Assembly: GCF_023228165.1 (NCBI RefSeq)
Contig: NZ_JALOBS010000001.1
Coordinates: forward strand, 124,001-188,000
Source of the DNA: Methylomonas sp.
GTDB taxonomy: Bacteria; Pseudomonadota; Gammaproteobacteria; Methylococcales; Methylomonadaceae
Direction of reading: 5' to 3'
Length of the DNA: 64,000 nt
The translations under genes and the position numbers were made by a program. Of the stretch, positions 17,944 to 27,322 are shown in pieces. Positions within the stretch are counted from its first letter, which is position 1. Each line of letters opens with the position of its first letter. The notes beneath the pieces are model-generated. The model was not told the DNA's origin, did not search any database, and saw nothing but the letters and a program-made list of their open reading frames with translations.

Positions 17944-18990
17944 TCAATTGATTAACGACATTATGCGCGCAGCGATATTATCCAAGGGTAAAACCTGATG
18001 CGCCGCCCCTTGCTTAAATGCCTCTCCCGGCATCCCCCAAACAACAGATGAAGATTCATCCTGAACGATGTTGTAAGCCCCGGCATCGCGCATTTGCAAC
18101 ATGGCTTTAGCGCCGTCGGCTCCCATGCCGGTCAGCATAACGCCGATGGCGTTCTTACCAACATTTTCAGCCACGGATTCAAACAAAACTTCCACGGAAG
18201 GCTTATGTCTATTGACTGGAGGCCCGTCGTCCAGACGACAAATGTAGCGGGCACCGTCCCGAGCCACCCGCAAATGTTTATCGCCAGGGGCAATATAAAT
18301 ATTACCCGGCAAGATCAATTGACCATCGGTGGCGATACAGGCATACATCGGCCCCGCCTCATCGATATGCTTGGCAAACGATAAACTAAACGCAACCGGT
18401 AAATGCTGTGTAACTACCATGGCCGGAGCATCGGCGGGCAACATTTTTGCGACTTGCTTAATGGCCTCGGTCCCACCCGTTGAAGACCCTACCGCGACAA
18501 TTTTATCGGTCGTTTTAAAGTGCCTGCTGGGTTTCGACTGAACCTGCACAGCAGATAAACCAAGCACTGCTACTTCCAAGGCTTTAACTTTAGCTTTAGC
18601 GGCCATGCGTACTTTATTTATAATTTCATCAGCATATTCTTCCAAAGCTTTTGGCACATCCGCTTTGGGTTTAGCAACGAAATCCACCGCCCCCAACGCC
18701 AATGCTTCAAGCGTTACTTCAGCACCCTTGGCGGTCAAGGTAGAAATCATTACCACCGGCATAGGCCTTAGCCGCATTAAATTCCGTAAAAACGTCAACC
18801 CGTCCATACGCGGCATTTCGACATCCAAGGTCAACACATCCGGGTTTAACGCTTTAATTTTATCTCTGGCAATAAGCGGATCGCTAGCGGTTCCGACCAC
18901 TTCAATATCCTCGGTTTCGCTAAATATCCGCGTTAGCATTTGTCTGATTAAGGCCGAGTCATCCACTATCAACAGCTTTACCTTTTCCAT
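17944..18990 (-). CDS. cheB: Chemotaxis protein-glutamate methylesterase/deamidase
   Basis: 348 residues. An N-terminal receiver has LLIVDDSALIRQML and phospho-Asp in LDVEMPRMDGL. The methylesterase domain shows the catalytic Ser in VGSSTGGTEAI, the His in TQHLP and the Asp in TGMGADGA. I use the second ATG (18988-18990): AGGA lies 5 bases upstream, while the first ATG at 18996 overlaps that ribosome site. It follows cheD by 7 bases or less. CheB removes methyl groups from receptors as feedback from CheA. Confidence 0.95.
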   Translation of the reverse strand: MEKVKLLIVDDSALIRQMLTRIFSETEDIEVVGTASDPLIARDKIKALNPDVLTLDVEMPRMDGLTFLRNLMRLRPMPVVMISTLTAKGAEVTLEALALGAVDFVAKPKADVPKALEEYADEIINKVRMAAKAKVKALEVAVLGLSAVQVQSKPSRHFKTTDKIVAVGSSTGGTEAIKQVAKMLPADAPAMVVTQHLPVAFSLSFAKHIDEAGPMYACIATDGQLILPGNIYIAPGDKHLRVARDGARYICRLDDGPPVNRHKPSVEVLFESVAENVGKNAIGVMLTGMGADGAKAMLQMRDAGAYNIVQDESSSVVWGMPGEAFKQGAAHQVLPLDNIAARIMSLIN

Positions 18991-18997
18991 ATGCATC

Positions 18998-19636
18998 CTA
19001 AAAAAGTTCTATGCTGCTTTCGACCGCAATATTTTTGATTTGCGATCCGTATCGTTTTTCGCGCAACACGATCGTTTCATTATGCAAATCCCTGATTTTT
19101 TTCATTCTGACTCGTCCGGATTGCGGATAAAAGTTTACTTTTCGCGGATAAATATCCCCAAGATCTTGCGAAACCAAAGTTAGCGCTTCGGTATCCACAT
19201 AATCCAATACAAATGCAATATTTCGGGAACCCACATCACCTAAAGTCGCAATCACTTTACCCCCGCCAAATAATTTGACTTCTAAATTTTTTCGTTTGCC
19301 CCCAAAGTGCAAAATAGTATTGATCAGGTGTTCCATTGCGAAATTGCCATAACGCATTGCCGTCCCTACCACCGATTCTTCTCTGGAATTTAAACGCGAC
19401 GAGCTGGTTTCCGGCAACATAAAGTGATTCATGCCGCCGATGCCCAACACCCTATCCCGAATACAGGCTGACACGCAAGAACCCAATACGGTGGTTATCA
19501 TCTCACCATCCTTGGTTACATAATAATCGCCCGGCAATAACTTGGCAGTAACTATCTGATTTTCTTTATCCCAATACCGATTGATATTTTCAAACCCGGG
19601 AATGGAAGCCGGGCTTACCAAGTTCTGGATTTTCAT
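18998..19636 (-). CDS. cheD: Chemoreceptor glutamine deamidase CheD
   Basis: 212 residues. The catalytic core is TTVLGSCVSACIRDR with Cys, followed by GGMNHFMLP with His, the papain-like dyad of CheD. KLFGGGKVI follows. The C-terminus ends SSIELF, unlike typical CheD, and resembles the tails at 13051 and 16731. It overlaps cheR by 4 bases (ATGA). Confidence 0.93.
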   Translation of the reverse strand: MKIQNLVSPASIPGFENINRYWDKENQIVTAKLLPGDYYVTKDGEMITTVLGSCVSACIRDRVLGIGGMNHFMLPETSSSRLNSREESVVGTAMRYGNFAMEHLINTILHFGGKRKNLEVKLFGGGKVIATLGDVGSRNIAFVLDYVDTEALTLVSQDLGDIYPRKVNFYPQSGRVRMKKIRDLHNETIVLREKRYGSQIKNIAVESSIELF

Positions 19637-20475
19637 ACGTGCGTTTTTTTATAGATGGTGTTCCCTATCAGGGAAAAAGGCGCATCGAGTTGATGTAATG
19701 ACTCGGAATGACCAATGAATAAATAGCCTCCCTCTGCTAACAAACCAGCGTAGCGGTTTGCCAGGCGTTCCTTGGTTATTCTGTCAAAATAAATCAATAC
19801 ATTACGGCAAAAAATGAAATCGAAATGGCTTTTCATCGGCCAGTCTTGCATCAGATTCAATTGCTTAAAATAAACGATGTCGCGCAATTGAGGCTTAACT
19901 CTAACTTTATGGGCTTGCGCGCCCGAGCCTTTCTGAAACCAGCGGTGCAAGCACTCTTCACTGATTGCAGCAACACGGTCGACCGGATACACGCCGTCGG
20001 CCGCGGCAGACAACACATTGGTATCCAGGTCCGTGGCCAGAATTTTAATATCCCAGTCCCTGGGAAGGTTTTCTATCAACGTGATGGCTAAAGAATACGG
20101 CTCTTCACCCGTGGAACAACCCGCGGACCAGACCCTGATTTGTTTTTGGCCCTGATTTTTTTTTAGTAATTCCGCTAGCAGGGTTTTAGCAACAAACTCA
20201 AAATGATGGTTTTCTCTAAAAAACGAGGTTAGATTCGTGGTAACTGCATTTATGAATTCGGTGAATTCCTGGTCCGGATGCTCGTGCAAATACTCGCAAT
20301 ACTGTTTAAAACGGTTAAAACCGAATATCCTTACCCGTTTCGACAATCTTGAGTAAAACATGTCAAATTTGTCATCCGGCACCAAAATGCCTGAATGCTG
20401 GTTCGATAGCTTTCTTAAAAAATTGAAATCGTCCAGGGTATATTCAAATTCTCGCGCTTTTTCTTTGACAGCCAC
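19633..20475 (-). CDS. cheR: Chemotaxis protein methyltransferase
   Basis: 280 residues. The N-terminal helical domain carries TTNLTSFFRENHHFEF, and the SAM-binding domain has VWSAGCSTGEEPYSLAI, LATDLDTNVL and FDFIFCRNVLIYFD. CheR methylates receptor glutamates. It overlaps cheD by 4 bases and sits 44 bases after the STAS gene. One receptor in the operon (22313) ends in a peptide fitting the CheR-tether pattern. Confidence 0.95.
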   Translation of the reverse strand: MAVKEKAREFEYTLDDFNFLRKLSNQHSGILVPDDKFDMFYSRLSKRVRIFGFNRFKQYCEYLHEHPDQEFTEFINAVTTNLTSFFRENHHFEFVAKTLLAELLKKNQGQKQIRVWSAGCSTGEEPYSLAITLIENLPRDWDIKILATDLDTNVLSAAADGVYPVDRVAAISEECLHRWFQKGSGAQAHKVRVKPQLRDIVYFKQLNLMQDWPMKSHFDFIFCRNVLIYFDRITKERLANRYAGLLAEGGYLFIGHSESLHQLDAPFSLIGNTIYKKTHV

Positions 20476-20519
20476 TCTATCAATACCCTTTGCAAACGAT
20501 TATCGAATACCGATCCGAA

Positions 20520-21005
20520 TCAGAAAAACCCGGAGGCGGCTTGATCCACACTTAGCATTTCCGATAACCCTAACAAATTAGCGGCCTCCATGAATTTTTC
20601 CGAAGGAAAATCAATGCTCACTTCTTTCTGCAACTTAACCGCGGTCAACTTTAAAACCAACAATAATTGCATCGACGCGGTATCAATCTGTATCACCGCG
20701 GACGCATCGATATCGATTTTGTTATAGTCATCCAGCATACGCTGCAACTGTTGATGCAATTGAGCGACAGTCTGAATAGTTTGCACCGGTTCCAATATTA
20801 TTTGGCATTGCGTTATCGCATCAACTGACTGACTATCCCCTGCTTCATTTAAATGGGGATTGGAGGCAACTATTACGGTTAAGTCATCCGTCAAAGGGGG
20901 GGGAGTGTCCGGCGCTGACCGACATGGCAACTCAACATCCTCGGCCTCATGCATCCAGGCTAAAGGATCATAGCCAATCATACTGCTCTCGTCTTGTTCC
21001 GCCAT
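20520..21005 (-). CDS. STAS-domain protein in chemotaxis operon
   Basis: 161 residues from the ATG at 21003-21005, which overlaps the parA stop as TAATG; this coupling decides the start over longer frames. The N-terminal ~60 residues are acidic and disordered (ESSMIGYDPLAWMHEAEDVE). The C-terminal ~95 residues look like a STAS/MlaB-type domain (VQTIQTVAQLHQQL, ASAVIQIDTASMQLLLVLK, MEAANLLGLSEML). The usual SS serine is replaced by DTASMQ. Small STAS proteins are common in chemosensory operons but their role is unclear. Confidence 0.75.
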   Translation of the reverse strand: MAEQDESSMIGYDPLAWMHEAEDVELPCRSAPDTPPPLTDDLTVIVASNPHLNEAGDSQSVDAITQCQIILEPVQTIQTVAQLHQQLQRMLDDYNKIDIDASAVIQIDTASMQLLLVLKLTAVKLQKEVSIDFPSEKFMEAANLLGLSEMLSVDQAASGFF

Positions 21006-21766
21006 TACATTACCCTGCCCTCTAAAAAGTCTCCAGCCAACGCTTCGAAGTCCTTCGCCGAGCGCCATCCCGGACGATATTCAAAGACCGTCTTACCAAA
21101 ACTTGGGCATTCCGCTAACGAAGCCGTCTCTCGAATTGGTGTTGCCAAAATTTGCGTCGGAAAATATTTTTTCAAAGTACTCACTACATCCTTAGACAGT
21201 CTACGAGTGGGTATGTAGCGCGACATCACAAGCTGCAACCGGTATTTTTTATTTAAGACCGTCTCAAACTTTTTGATCGTACCCATTAAATGGGACAAAC
21301 CTTGCAAGGCTAAATAATCACTGGTCATCGGCACCAAAAGCTCTTCGGCCGCAAACAACGCATTCGCCACCAAAATACCGGAAGAAGGCGGACAGTCGAT
21401 AAATACCAAATCTCTTTGATCCGTTCCAGACATCAAGGCGTTACGCAATAAATCGCCCCTGTGAGAACCGCCCTGGCTTAACTGCTCAATTTCCTGCAAC
21501 CGCGGCCCCGCCACAATTAAATTCAAATTCTCCCTGACGGGAATTTGCTGTTGAGCAAACGTGGCATGCCCCAATATAATTTCATCGATTCCTGTCCGTT
21601 GCTTCGACACCACTCCCAAAGCAACGGCAAGATGACTTTGCGGATCAAAATCGATCACAGTGATTTTTTTGCCCATTCTGGCCAAAGCATGAGCGAGATT
21701 GACGGTTGTTGTGGTCTTCCCCACCCCACCTTTTTGATTGAGTACAGCGATAATTCTGCTTGTCAT
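21005..21766 (-). CDS. ParA/Soj-type ATPase of the chemotaxis operon
   Basis: 253 residues. The deviant Walker A KGGVGKTTTTVNLAHALA, Walker A' VIDFDPQSHLA and Walker B LVFIDCPPSSG are all present. ParA-like proteins in che operons (ParC type) place chemoreceptor arrays at cell poles and share them between daughter cells. Its stop overlaps the next ATG (TAATG) and its start overlaps cheW2 by 4 bases. There is no ParB in the window, which fits an array-positioning role rather than chromosome partition. Confidence 0.9.
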   Translation of the reverse strand: MTSRIIAVLNQKGGVGKTTTTVNLAHALARMGKKITVIDFDPQSHLAVALGVVSKQRTGIDEIILGHATFAQQQIPVRENLNLIVAGPRLQEIEQLSQGGSHRGDLLRNALMSGTDQRDLVFIDCPPSSGILVANALFAAEELLVPMTSDYLALQGLSHLMGTIKKFETVLNKKYRLQLVMSRYIPTRRLSKDVVSTLKKYFPTQILATPIRETASLAECPSFGKTVFEYRPGWRSAKDFEALAGDFLEGRVM

Positions 21767-22272
21767 TTATGCTCTGGTTCAAGAGGCAAAACAGCAATAT
21801 CCATGAATTCATCCGGATTCAATAACTTATCCACATCCAAAAGCATGATCATGTTCTTTTTACCCACATACATCCCTCTGATATAACGGGTATCAATTTT
21901 AGCTCCTAGATTTGGCGAGGCTTTAATCTCGTTTAAGTGGATATCCAATACATCGGATACCGCATCGGCCACGATACCCATGACGGTCGAGCCGTTATTT
22001 TCGGTATGTATACACATAACGATAACCACGGTGGTCGGCGTATATTCGATTTTTTCCATATTAAACCGCTCGCGTAAATCGACGATAGGCACAATAGAGC
22101 CTCGTAAATTCAAAGCACCTTTCAAATATGCGGGTGTATTCGGAATTTTTCTGATCGGCTCCCATCCGCGGATCTCTTGCACCTTCAAAATTTCAATCCC
22201 ATATGCTTCACCCGCCAATTCGAACGTCAGGAATTGTTCAGCATGTGCATCAGACGTCGCTTCGTCAGTCAT
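21763..22272 (-). CDS. cheW: Chemotaxis coupling protein CheW (second copy)
   Basis: 169 residues. The CheW fold is seen in FLTFELAGEAYGIEILKVQEI, NLRGSIVPIVDLRERF and GIVADAVSDVL. CheW couples receptors to CheA. It lies 40 bases after the Aer-like receptor and overlaps parA by 4 bases. It is a diverged copy of the CheW at 24704 (compare RGWEPIRKIPN and RSWEPVSRIPN). Confidence 0.93.
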   Translation of the reverse strand: MTDEATSDAHAEQFLTFELAGEAYGIEILKVQEIRGWEPIRKIPNTPAYLKGALNLRGSIVPIVDLRERFNMEKIEYTPTTVVIVMCIHTENNGSTVMGIVADAVSDVLDIHLNEIKASPNLGAKIDTRYIRGMYVGKKNMIMLLDVDKLLNPDEFMDIAVLPLEPEHK

Positions 22273-22312
22273 TGTGGCGTACCCATAGGGAGGTGTAGTA
22301 AATGAAGCATCA

Positions 22313-24661
22313 TCAAAAATCCTGCCATTCCTCGTCAGTAGCAGCGCTTTTGTAAGATGATTGCCTGGTTGCGGTTGCCGGCATCACATTCGGCTTGGTC
22401 ACCGCAGCAGCAGATGCAGCTGCACGGGTTTGGTTAGACCTGTCGACAACCGTTCGCTCGTTACCACCGTCCAATTTAAAAAACGACAGTAATTCGACCA
22501 TACTGGTGGACAAGTCACTCATTGATACGCTGGCGGCGGATGCTTGCTCGGCCAAGGCGGCATTTTGCTGGGTAATTTCGTCCATTTGCGATACTGCCTG
22601 ATTGACTTGAGCAATCCCGGCCGATTGCTCAACGCTAGCATTTGCAATCGCCGCAACAATATCACCGACTTTTTTCACTCCAGCGACAATTTCAGTTAAC
22701 GAAGCCCCGGTTTGATTCACAAACTCGCTGCCTGCCCGCACTTTCTGCACGCTGCTTTGAATCAATTCCTTGCTTTCCTTGGCTGCAGTGGCACTGCGTT
22801 GCGCCAGATTCCTGACCTCGGTCGCCACTACGGAAAAGCCTCGCCCTTGTTCGCCGGCTCTTGCGGCCTCCACCGAAGCATTCAAGGCCAATAGATTGGT
22901 CTGGAATGCGATCTCATCGATCACACCAATAATGTCGGCAATTTTATTGCTGCTATCATTGATTTCCTGCATCGCTGCAACGGCCGCAGCTACAACACCA
23001 CCGCCTTTTTCAGCCAATTCCCTTGCGTTACTCGCCACCAAATTGGCCTGCTGGGCATTATCGGCGTTATTTTTAACCGTGCCGGTCAACTCCTCCATAC
23101 TAGCGGCGGTCTGTTCCAGATTGGCTGCCTGCTGCTCGGCGCGTTGCGACAGGTTATTATTACCGCTGGCAATTTCTTGCGAAGAATTATTAATGAAGAT
23201 GGCCGACTCATTGACTTGGCCGAAAATCTCACTCAGTTTATCGATAGTGGCATTGATATCATTTTTACAGGTGAGATAAACGCCCTGATAATCGCTGGTA
23301 ATCCGGTTGGTCAGATCCCCTTCAGACATACTTTCCATAGTACTGCCCACATCTTTGAATACGTGCTCAATCACATCGGTCAATTCATTGATACCCTCGC
23401 TCAACTTGGCAAAAAAGCCTTGTTTGTCGACCAAGGATAAGCGTTTATCCAAGCGACCGATTTTGACGCTTTCAACTATTTCCTCAATTTCGCGCTCGAC
23501 TTTGACTTCCCCCGTCCTATCCAGCCATTCCACCACGATACCAATCCGTTCGCCTTCGTCATTTCTGACTGGGTTGGCGACGATATTCATGTGCCGGCCA
23601 CCAATCTCCAGTGTCGAACTAAAGGTTTTACTTAAACTCGCCAATAAACCGCGCTGATGGGCTGGGTTTTTATGAAATTGATCGATATTAGCCCCCATTA
23701 ACTTATTGGCGTCGAAATTAGGCAGCTGGGTTCGAATATCGGCTTCCGCGTTTTGGAACATCCCTAAAACAGTGTTATTCATATAAATGATGTCGAGATC
23801 ATTATTCGCTACCATTACGCAAGACTGCACATTGTCCAGAGCCTGTTTTATCCGGGTTGCTTCGGCGGCCACCTGTTTGGTATAGGCCATATCGGCATTC
23901 AACTTCACTTGCATGCCGTACAACGACCGATTGAAGTCCCCTATTTCATCGCCGCGATCAAGATCGATTTTATTCCGAAACTGTTCATCGGCTAAGCGGT
24001 AACAGATTTTTGCTGAATCTCCCACGCTGCGGAGGATGCTGTTGATCAGACTAAAGCCCAGCACAGTCCCTAGCAGTAAACATGCGGAATAGATAGATAA
24101 CTCCAGCCATTGCTGCTGCTGGTAATACGAAAAAAGCGCCCCTAAAATCGGCAGCAGAAATAAAGCATATACAAGCCCGGCTTTTTTCCATGAATTCATG
24201 CCTTTAATAGTTTGCCAGACTGCTGCCAAACCGGTCGGCCGCATGGTGGCTTTGTTGGCATTCAGCTTTTCATATAACGCTTCGGCCTGTTGGACTTGTT
24301 CCCGCGACGGCGCGTAACGCACCGACAAATACTCGTGCAATTTCCCATTTCTAAAAACCGGGGTGACATTGGCTTCTACCCAATAATAATCCCCGGATTT
24401 AGTCCTGTTCTTTACTTGCGCCGTCCAAGGCTTACCCTGTTTCAGGCACTGCCACAAATCCGCAAAGGCAGCCGGCGGCATGTCGGGGTGGCGAACAACA
24501 TTATGATTGGCGCCAATTAACTCATCCTTACTAAACCCGCTGATTTCAATAAAAGCATCATTGGCATAGGTAATAACGCCTTTTAAATTGGTACGCGTGA
24601 CCAGGATAGTGCCCGGTTTCATTATCACTTCATGATCAGTCACGGGGTGATTGATTTTCAT
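22313..24661 (-). CDS. PAS-containing methyl-accepting chemotaxis protein (Aer-like)
   Basis: 782 residues. The N-terminal PAS has the Aer signature ANHNVVRHPDMPPAAFADLW; PAS in Aer binds FAD and senses redox or oxygen. Two membrane helices at about 165-210 precede a HAMP region, a second PAS-like segment (YMNNTVLGMFQNAEADI), and the signalling hairpin with FQTNLLALNASVEAARAGEQ. It ends in EEWQDF, matching the xWxxF pentapeptide that binds CheR in E. coli receptors. It is likely an energy- or oxygen-taxis receptor. Confidence 0.9.
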   Translation of the reverse strand: MKINHPVTDHEVIMKPGTILVTRTNLKGVITYANDAFIEISGFSKDELIGANHNVVRHPDMPPAAFADLWQCLKQGKPWTAQVKNRTKSGDYYWVEANVTPVFRNGKLHEYLSVRYAPSREQVQQAEALYEKLNANKATMRPTGLAAVWQTIKGMNSWKKAGLVYALFLLPILGALFSYYQQQQWLELSIYSACLLLGTVLGFSLINSILRSVGDSAKICYRLADEQFRNKIDLDRGDEIGDFNRSLYGMQVKLNADMAYTKQVAAEATRIKQALDNVQSCVMVANNDLDIIYMNNTVLGMFQNAEADIRTQLPNFDANKLMGANIDQFHKNPAHQRGLLASLSKTFSSTLEIGGRHMNIVANPVRNDEGERIGIVVEWLDRTGEVKVEREIEEIVESVKIGRLDKRLSLVDKQGFFAKLSEGINELTDVIEHVFKDVGSTMESMSEGDLTNRITSDYQGVYLTCKNDINATIDKLSEIFGQVNESAIFINNSSQEIASGNNNLSQRAEQQAANLEQTAASMEELTGTVKNNADNAQQANLVASNARELAEKGGGVVAAAVAAMQEINDSSNKIADIIGVIDEIAFQTNLLALNASVEAARAGEQGRGFSVVATEVRNLAQRSATAAKESKELIQSSVQKVRAGSEFVNQTGASLTEIVAGVKKVGDIVAAIANASVEQSAGIAQVNQAVSQMDEITQQNAALAEQASAASVSMSDLSTSMVELLSFFKLDGGNERTVVDRSNQTRAAASAAAVTKPNVMPATATRQSSYKSAATDEEWQDF

Positions 24662-24703
24662 TGTAAATTCTCCGCTAATCCCCAGCTAAACAGTTCAATT
24701 TTT

Positions 24704-25246
24704 TTAACTTTCTTCGTCATTATTTATGCCCCTGAGGTTATCCACGTCATCTAATTTCAATAATTTGTCGACATCCAATAACATCACCATGCGCTGATTG
24801 ACCGAAATCAAGCCATTAATAAATTCGGTACTGACTTTGGCACCAAAATTGGGCGAACTCTGGACGCTCTTTTTATCCACGTCAATCACATCGGACACCG
24901 CATCCACCACAACCCCCATAACGCGGGTTTTTTCGCTGCTTCTAGCTTGCAGCACCACCACTACGGTAAGTGGCGTATATTGACTATGTCCCAAGTCGAA
25001 ACGCTCTCTCAAATCAATAATTGGCACAATAGCGCCGCGCAAATTAACCACGCCTTTTTCGTAAGCGGGTGCATTCGGTATGCGAGATACCGGCTCCCAA
25101 CTACGAATTTCCTGAACGCGTAGAATATCCACAGCGTATTCTTCATTGCCCAAAGTAAAGCTCAGAAATTGGGCGTGCTCCTCTTGAGATCTTTTATCCT
25201 GTTGTTCCGCTTGTTTGCTTGTATCCGTCCGGGACATGTTATTCAT
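24704..25246 (-). CDS. cheW: Chemotaxis coupling protein CheW (first copy)
   Basis: 180 residues. The core FLSFTLGNEEYAVDILRVQEI, NLRGAIVPIIDLRERFDL and VGVVVDAVSDVIDV define CheW. A charged N-terminal extension (Thr/Ser/Lys/Gln-rich) of about 25 residues precedes it. The start directly abuts the cheA stop, so translation is coupled. Confidence 0.94.
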   Translation of the reverse strand: MNNMSRTDTSKQAEQQDKRSQEEHAQFLSFTLGNEEYAVDILRVQEIRSWEPVSRIPNAPAYEKGVVNLRGAIVPIIDLRERFDLGHSQYTPLTVVVVLQARSSEKTRVMGVVVDAVSDVIDVDKKSVQSSPNFGAKVSTEFINGLISVNQRMVMLLDVDKLLKLDDVDNLRGINNDEES

Positions 25247-27292
25247 CTACTGGTTGGCCAGGCGGACTAGGCCTGGAATATCAAGAATTAATGCCACCGA
25301 CCCGTCTCCCAAGATAGTTGCCCCAGAAACACCCTCTACTCGGCGGTAATTGGCTTCCAACGATTTGATGACTACTTGCTGTTGGCCTAGCAGGTCATCG
25401 ACAAATAAGCCGCATCTGACGCCCTGGCCTTCCACAACCACCAACAACCCTTCAGTCAGTTTAGTGTGCCTAGCGGATGCCACGTTAAAAATTTCATGCA
25501 TGCGGATAATCGGCAGATATTGGTCTCGCAATAAAAACGTTTCTCCCTTACCCACCACCCGGTTGAGCCTGTCTTCTTTGATGTTTAGGGATTCTATAAT
25601 GCTGCCCAAGGGCACGATGTAGGTCTCATCGCCTACCGCAATCGACTGCCCATCCAGAATCGCCAGCGTCAACGGCAAATGGATAGAAATAGTAGATCCT
25701 TTACCCAGCGAGGAAATAATTTCAATATTGCCGCCCAGGGCCTGAATATTCCGCCGCACCACATCCATGCCGACACCGCGTCCGGAGATATCGGTGAGTT
25801 TTTCGGCCGTGGAAAAGCCCGGCATAAAAATCAATTCGTAGCTTTGTTTGTCGGTCAAAATGACGTCCGGGTCGATCAAGCCTTTTTCGATGGCTTTAGC
25901 CCGCAGTTTTTCTTTATCCAAACCTTTACCATCATCGCTGACCTCAATGACGATATTGCCGCCGCGATGATACGCTTCCAGGGTCACGGTGCCGGTTTCC
26001 GGTTTCCCGGCAGCCAGCCGCACATCCGGCATTTCAATCCCGTGATCCAGGCTGTTTCTGACCAGATGCACCAGCGGATCACTAAGCAATTCCACCACGG
26101 TTTTATCGACCTCGGTATGCTCGCCCAGCAGTTTTAAGTCGATTTTTTTACCCAATTTGCTGCTAATGTCGTGGGCCAGTCTGGGAAATCGGCTGAACAC
26201 AAAGCTGATAGGCAACATGCGAATATTCATTACGCTTTCTTGCAGCTCACGCGTATGCCGTTCAAGCTGCGACAAGCCGTTTTTGAGCTGATCCAGCTTG
26301 CCGAGCTCGAAATGCTCACCCACTAAACTGAGCATGGATTGTGTTATTACCAACTCGCCCACCATATTGATCAACGTGTCGATCTTGCTGGTATCCACCC
26401 GAATAGAGCTGGAACCCTTTGCCGCCGCTTTCGGCTCCTCGCTTTTCAGTTGTTTTGATTTTGTAGCGGGTTCCGACCTGGCCGGATCGGTATCGATGGT
26501 TTCGGCAACTCGGTTATCGGTTGCTCCAGCACCCAACTGTTCATCGAAAGCGGGTAGAGAGGCAAAGCGAGCCTGCTTGGCCAAATCACAATCCTCTTCA
26601 ACCCAGTCAAATATCTCATCGATTTCGCTTACCGGCACGTTTCCATCTAACTCCAGTTTCCAGGAAAGATGACATTCTTCCGGATCCAATCCATAAAGAT
26701 CGGGCATGCCTTGTAAATCAGCTGTTACACGCAAATCGCCCAAGCTCGACAACTCCCTAAACAACCGGATGGGTTCGTTACCTGTTTTCAGCAAATGCAA
26801 ATGCGGACTAAATGCAATCAACCAACCCGACACTTGATCTTCCTTAGCGGCTGATTCCGGGACTTTTTGCGGATGATTTATGGGAACGGCACCCGCAGGG
26901 GAATGATTGTTTAACTCATTATCCAATGACCGTTTATGCGTGCTAACACTTTCCCCATCAATCTCCGCGCCATCTTGAATAGCTTGCAACATCTCGCGCA
27001 AACAATCCACCGAACCCAATAACACGTCAACCGCCGGCTGAGTTACCCGTCTGCGGCCATCCCGCATCTCATCCAGCAAGGTTTCCATGAGGTGGGTAAA
27101 ATCGGACACTGACGTAAAACCGAAGGTGCCGCTGCCGCCCTTGATCGAATGAGCGGCACGGAAGATAGTGTTAATTTCATCGACATTCACGTCACCCATG
27201 TCAAGATTCAGTAATCCTGATTCCATGGCATCCAGGCCTTCGAAACTTTCCTCGAAGAAGACCTGATGAAATTGCGCCATATCGATAGACAT
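25247..27292 (-). CDS. cheA: Chemotaxis histidine kinase CheA
   Basis: 681 residues. HPt domain with phospho-His H48 in AAHSIKGGSGTFGF; CheY-binding P2-like region (about 150-255); dimerisation and HATPase domain with LVHLVRNSLDHGIE, DDGKGLD and GRGVGMDVV; C-terminal CheW-like P5 domain (ILDGQSIAVGDETYIVPL). All ATP-binding boxes are intact. CheA phosphorylates CheY and CheB. Start 27292 has AGGTAAG upstream. It lies 30 bases after cheY. Confidence 0.96.
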   Translation of the reverse strand: MSIDMAQFHQVFFEESFEGLDAMESGLLNLDMGDVNVDEINTIFRAAHSIKGGSGTFGFTSVSDFTHLMETLLDEMRDGRRRVTQPAVDVLLGSVDCLREMLQAIQDGAEIDGESVSTHKRSLDNELNNHSPAGAVPINHPQKVPESAAKEDQVSGWLIAFSPHLHLLKTGNEPIRLFRELSSLGDLRVTADLQGMPDLYGLDPEECHLSWKLELDGNVPVSEIDEIFDWVEEDCDLAKQARFASLPAFDEQLGAGATDNRVAETIDTDPARSEPATKSKQLKSEEPKAAAKGSSSIRVDTSKIDTLINMVGELVITQSMLSLVGEHFELGKLDQLKNGLSQLERHTRELQESVMNIRMLPISFVFSRFPRLAHDISSKLGKKIDLKLLGEHTEVDKTVVELLSDPLVHLVRNSLDHGIEMPDVRLAAGKPETGTVTLEAYHRGGNIVIEVSDDGKGLDKEKLRAKAIEKGLIDPDVILTDKQSYELIFMPGFSTAEKLTDISGRGVGMDVVRRNIQALGGNIEIISSLGKGSTISIHLPLTLAILDGQSIAVGDETYIVPLGSIIESLNIKEDRLNRVVGKGETFLLRDQYLPIIRMHEIFNVASARHTKLTEGLLVVVEGQGVRCGLFVDDLLGQQQVVIKSLEANYRRVEGVSGATILGDGSVALILDIPGLVRLANQ

Positions 27293-27322
27293 AATCTTAC
27301 CTGTTCTGAGATAGTCAGGTGT

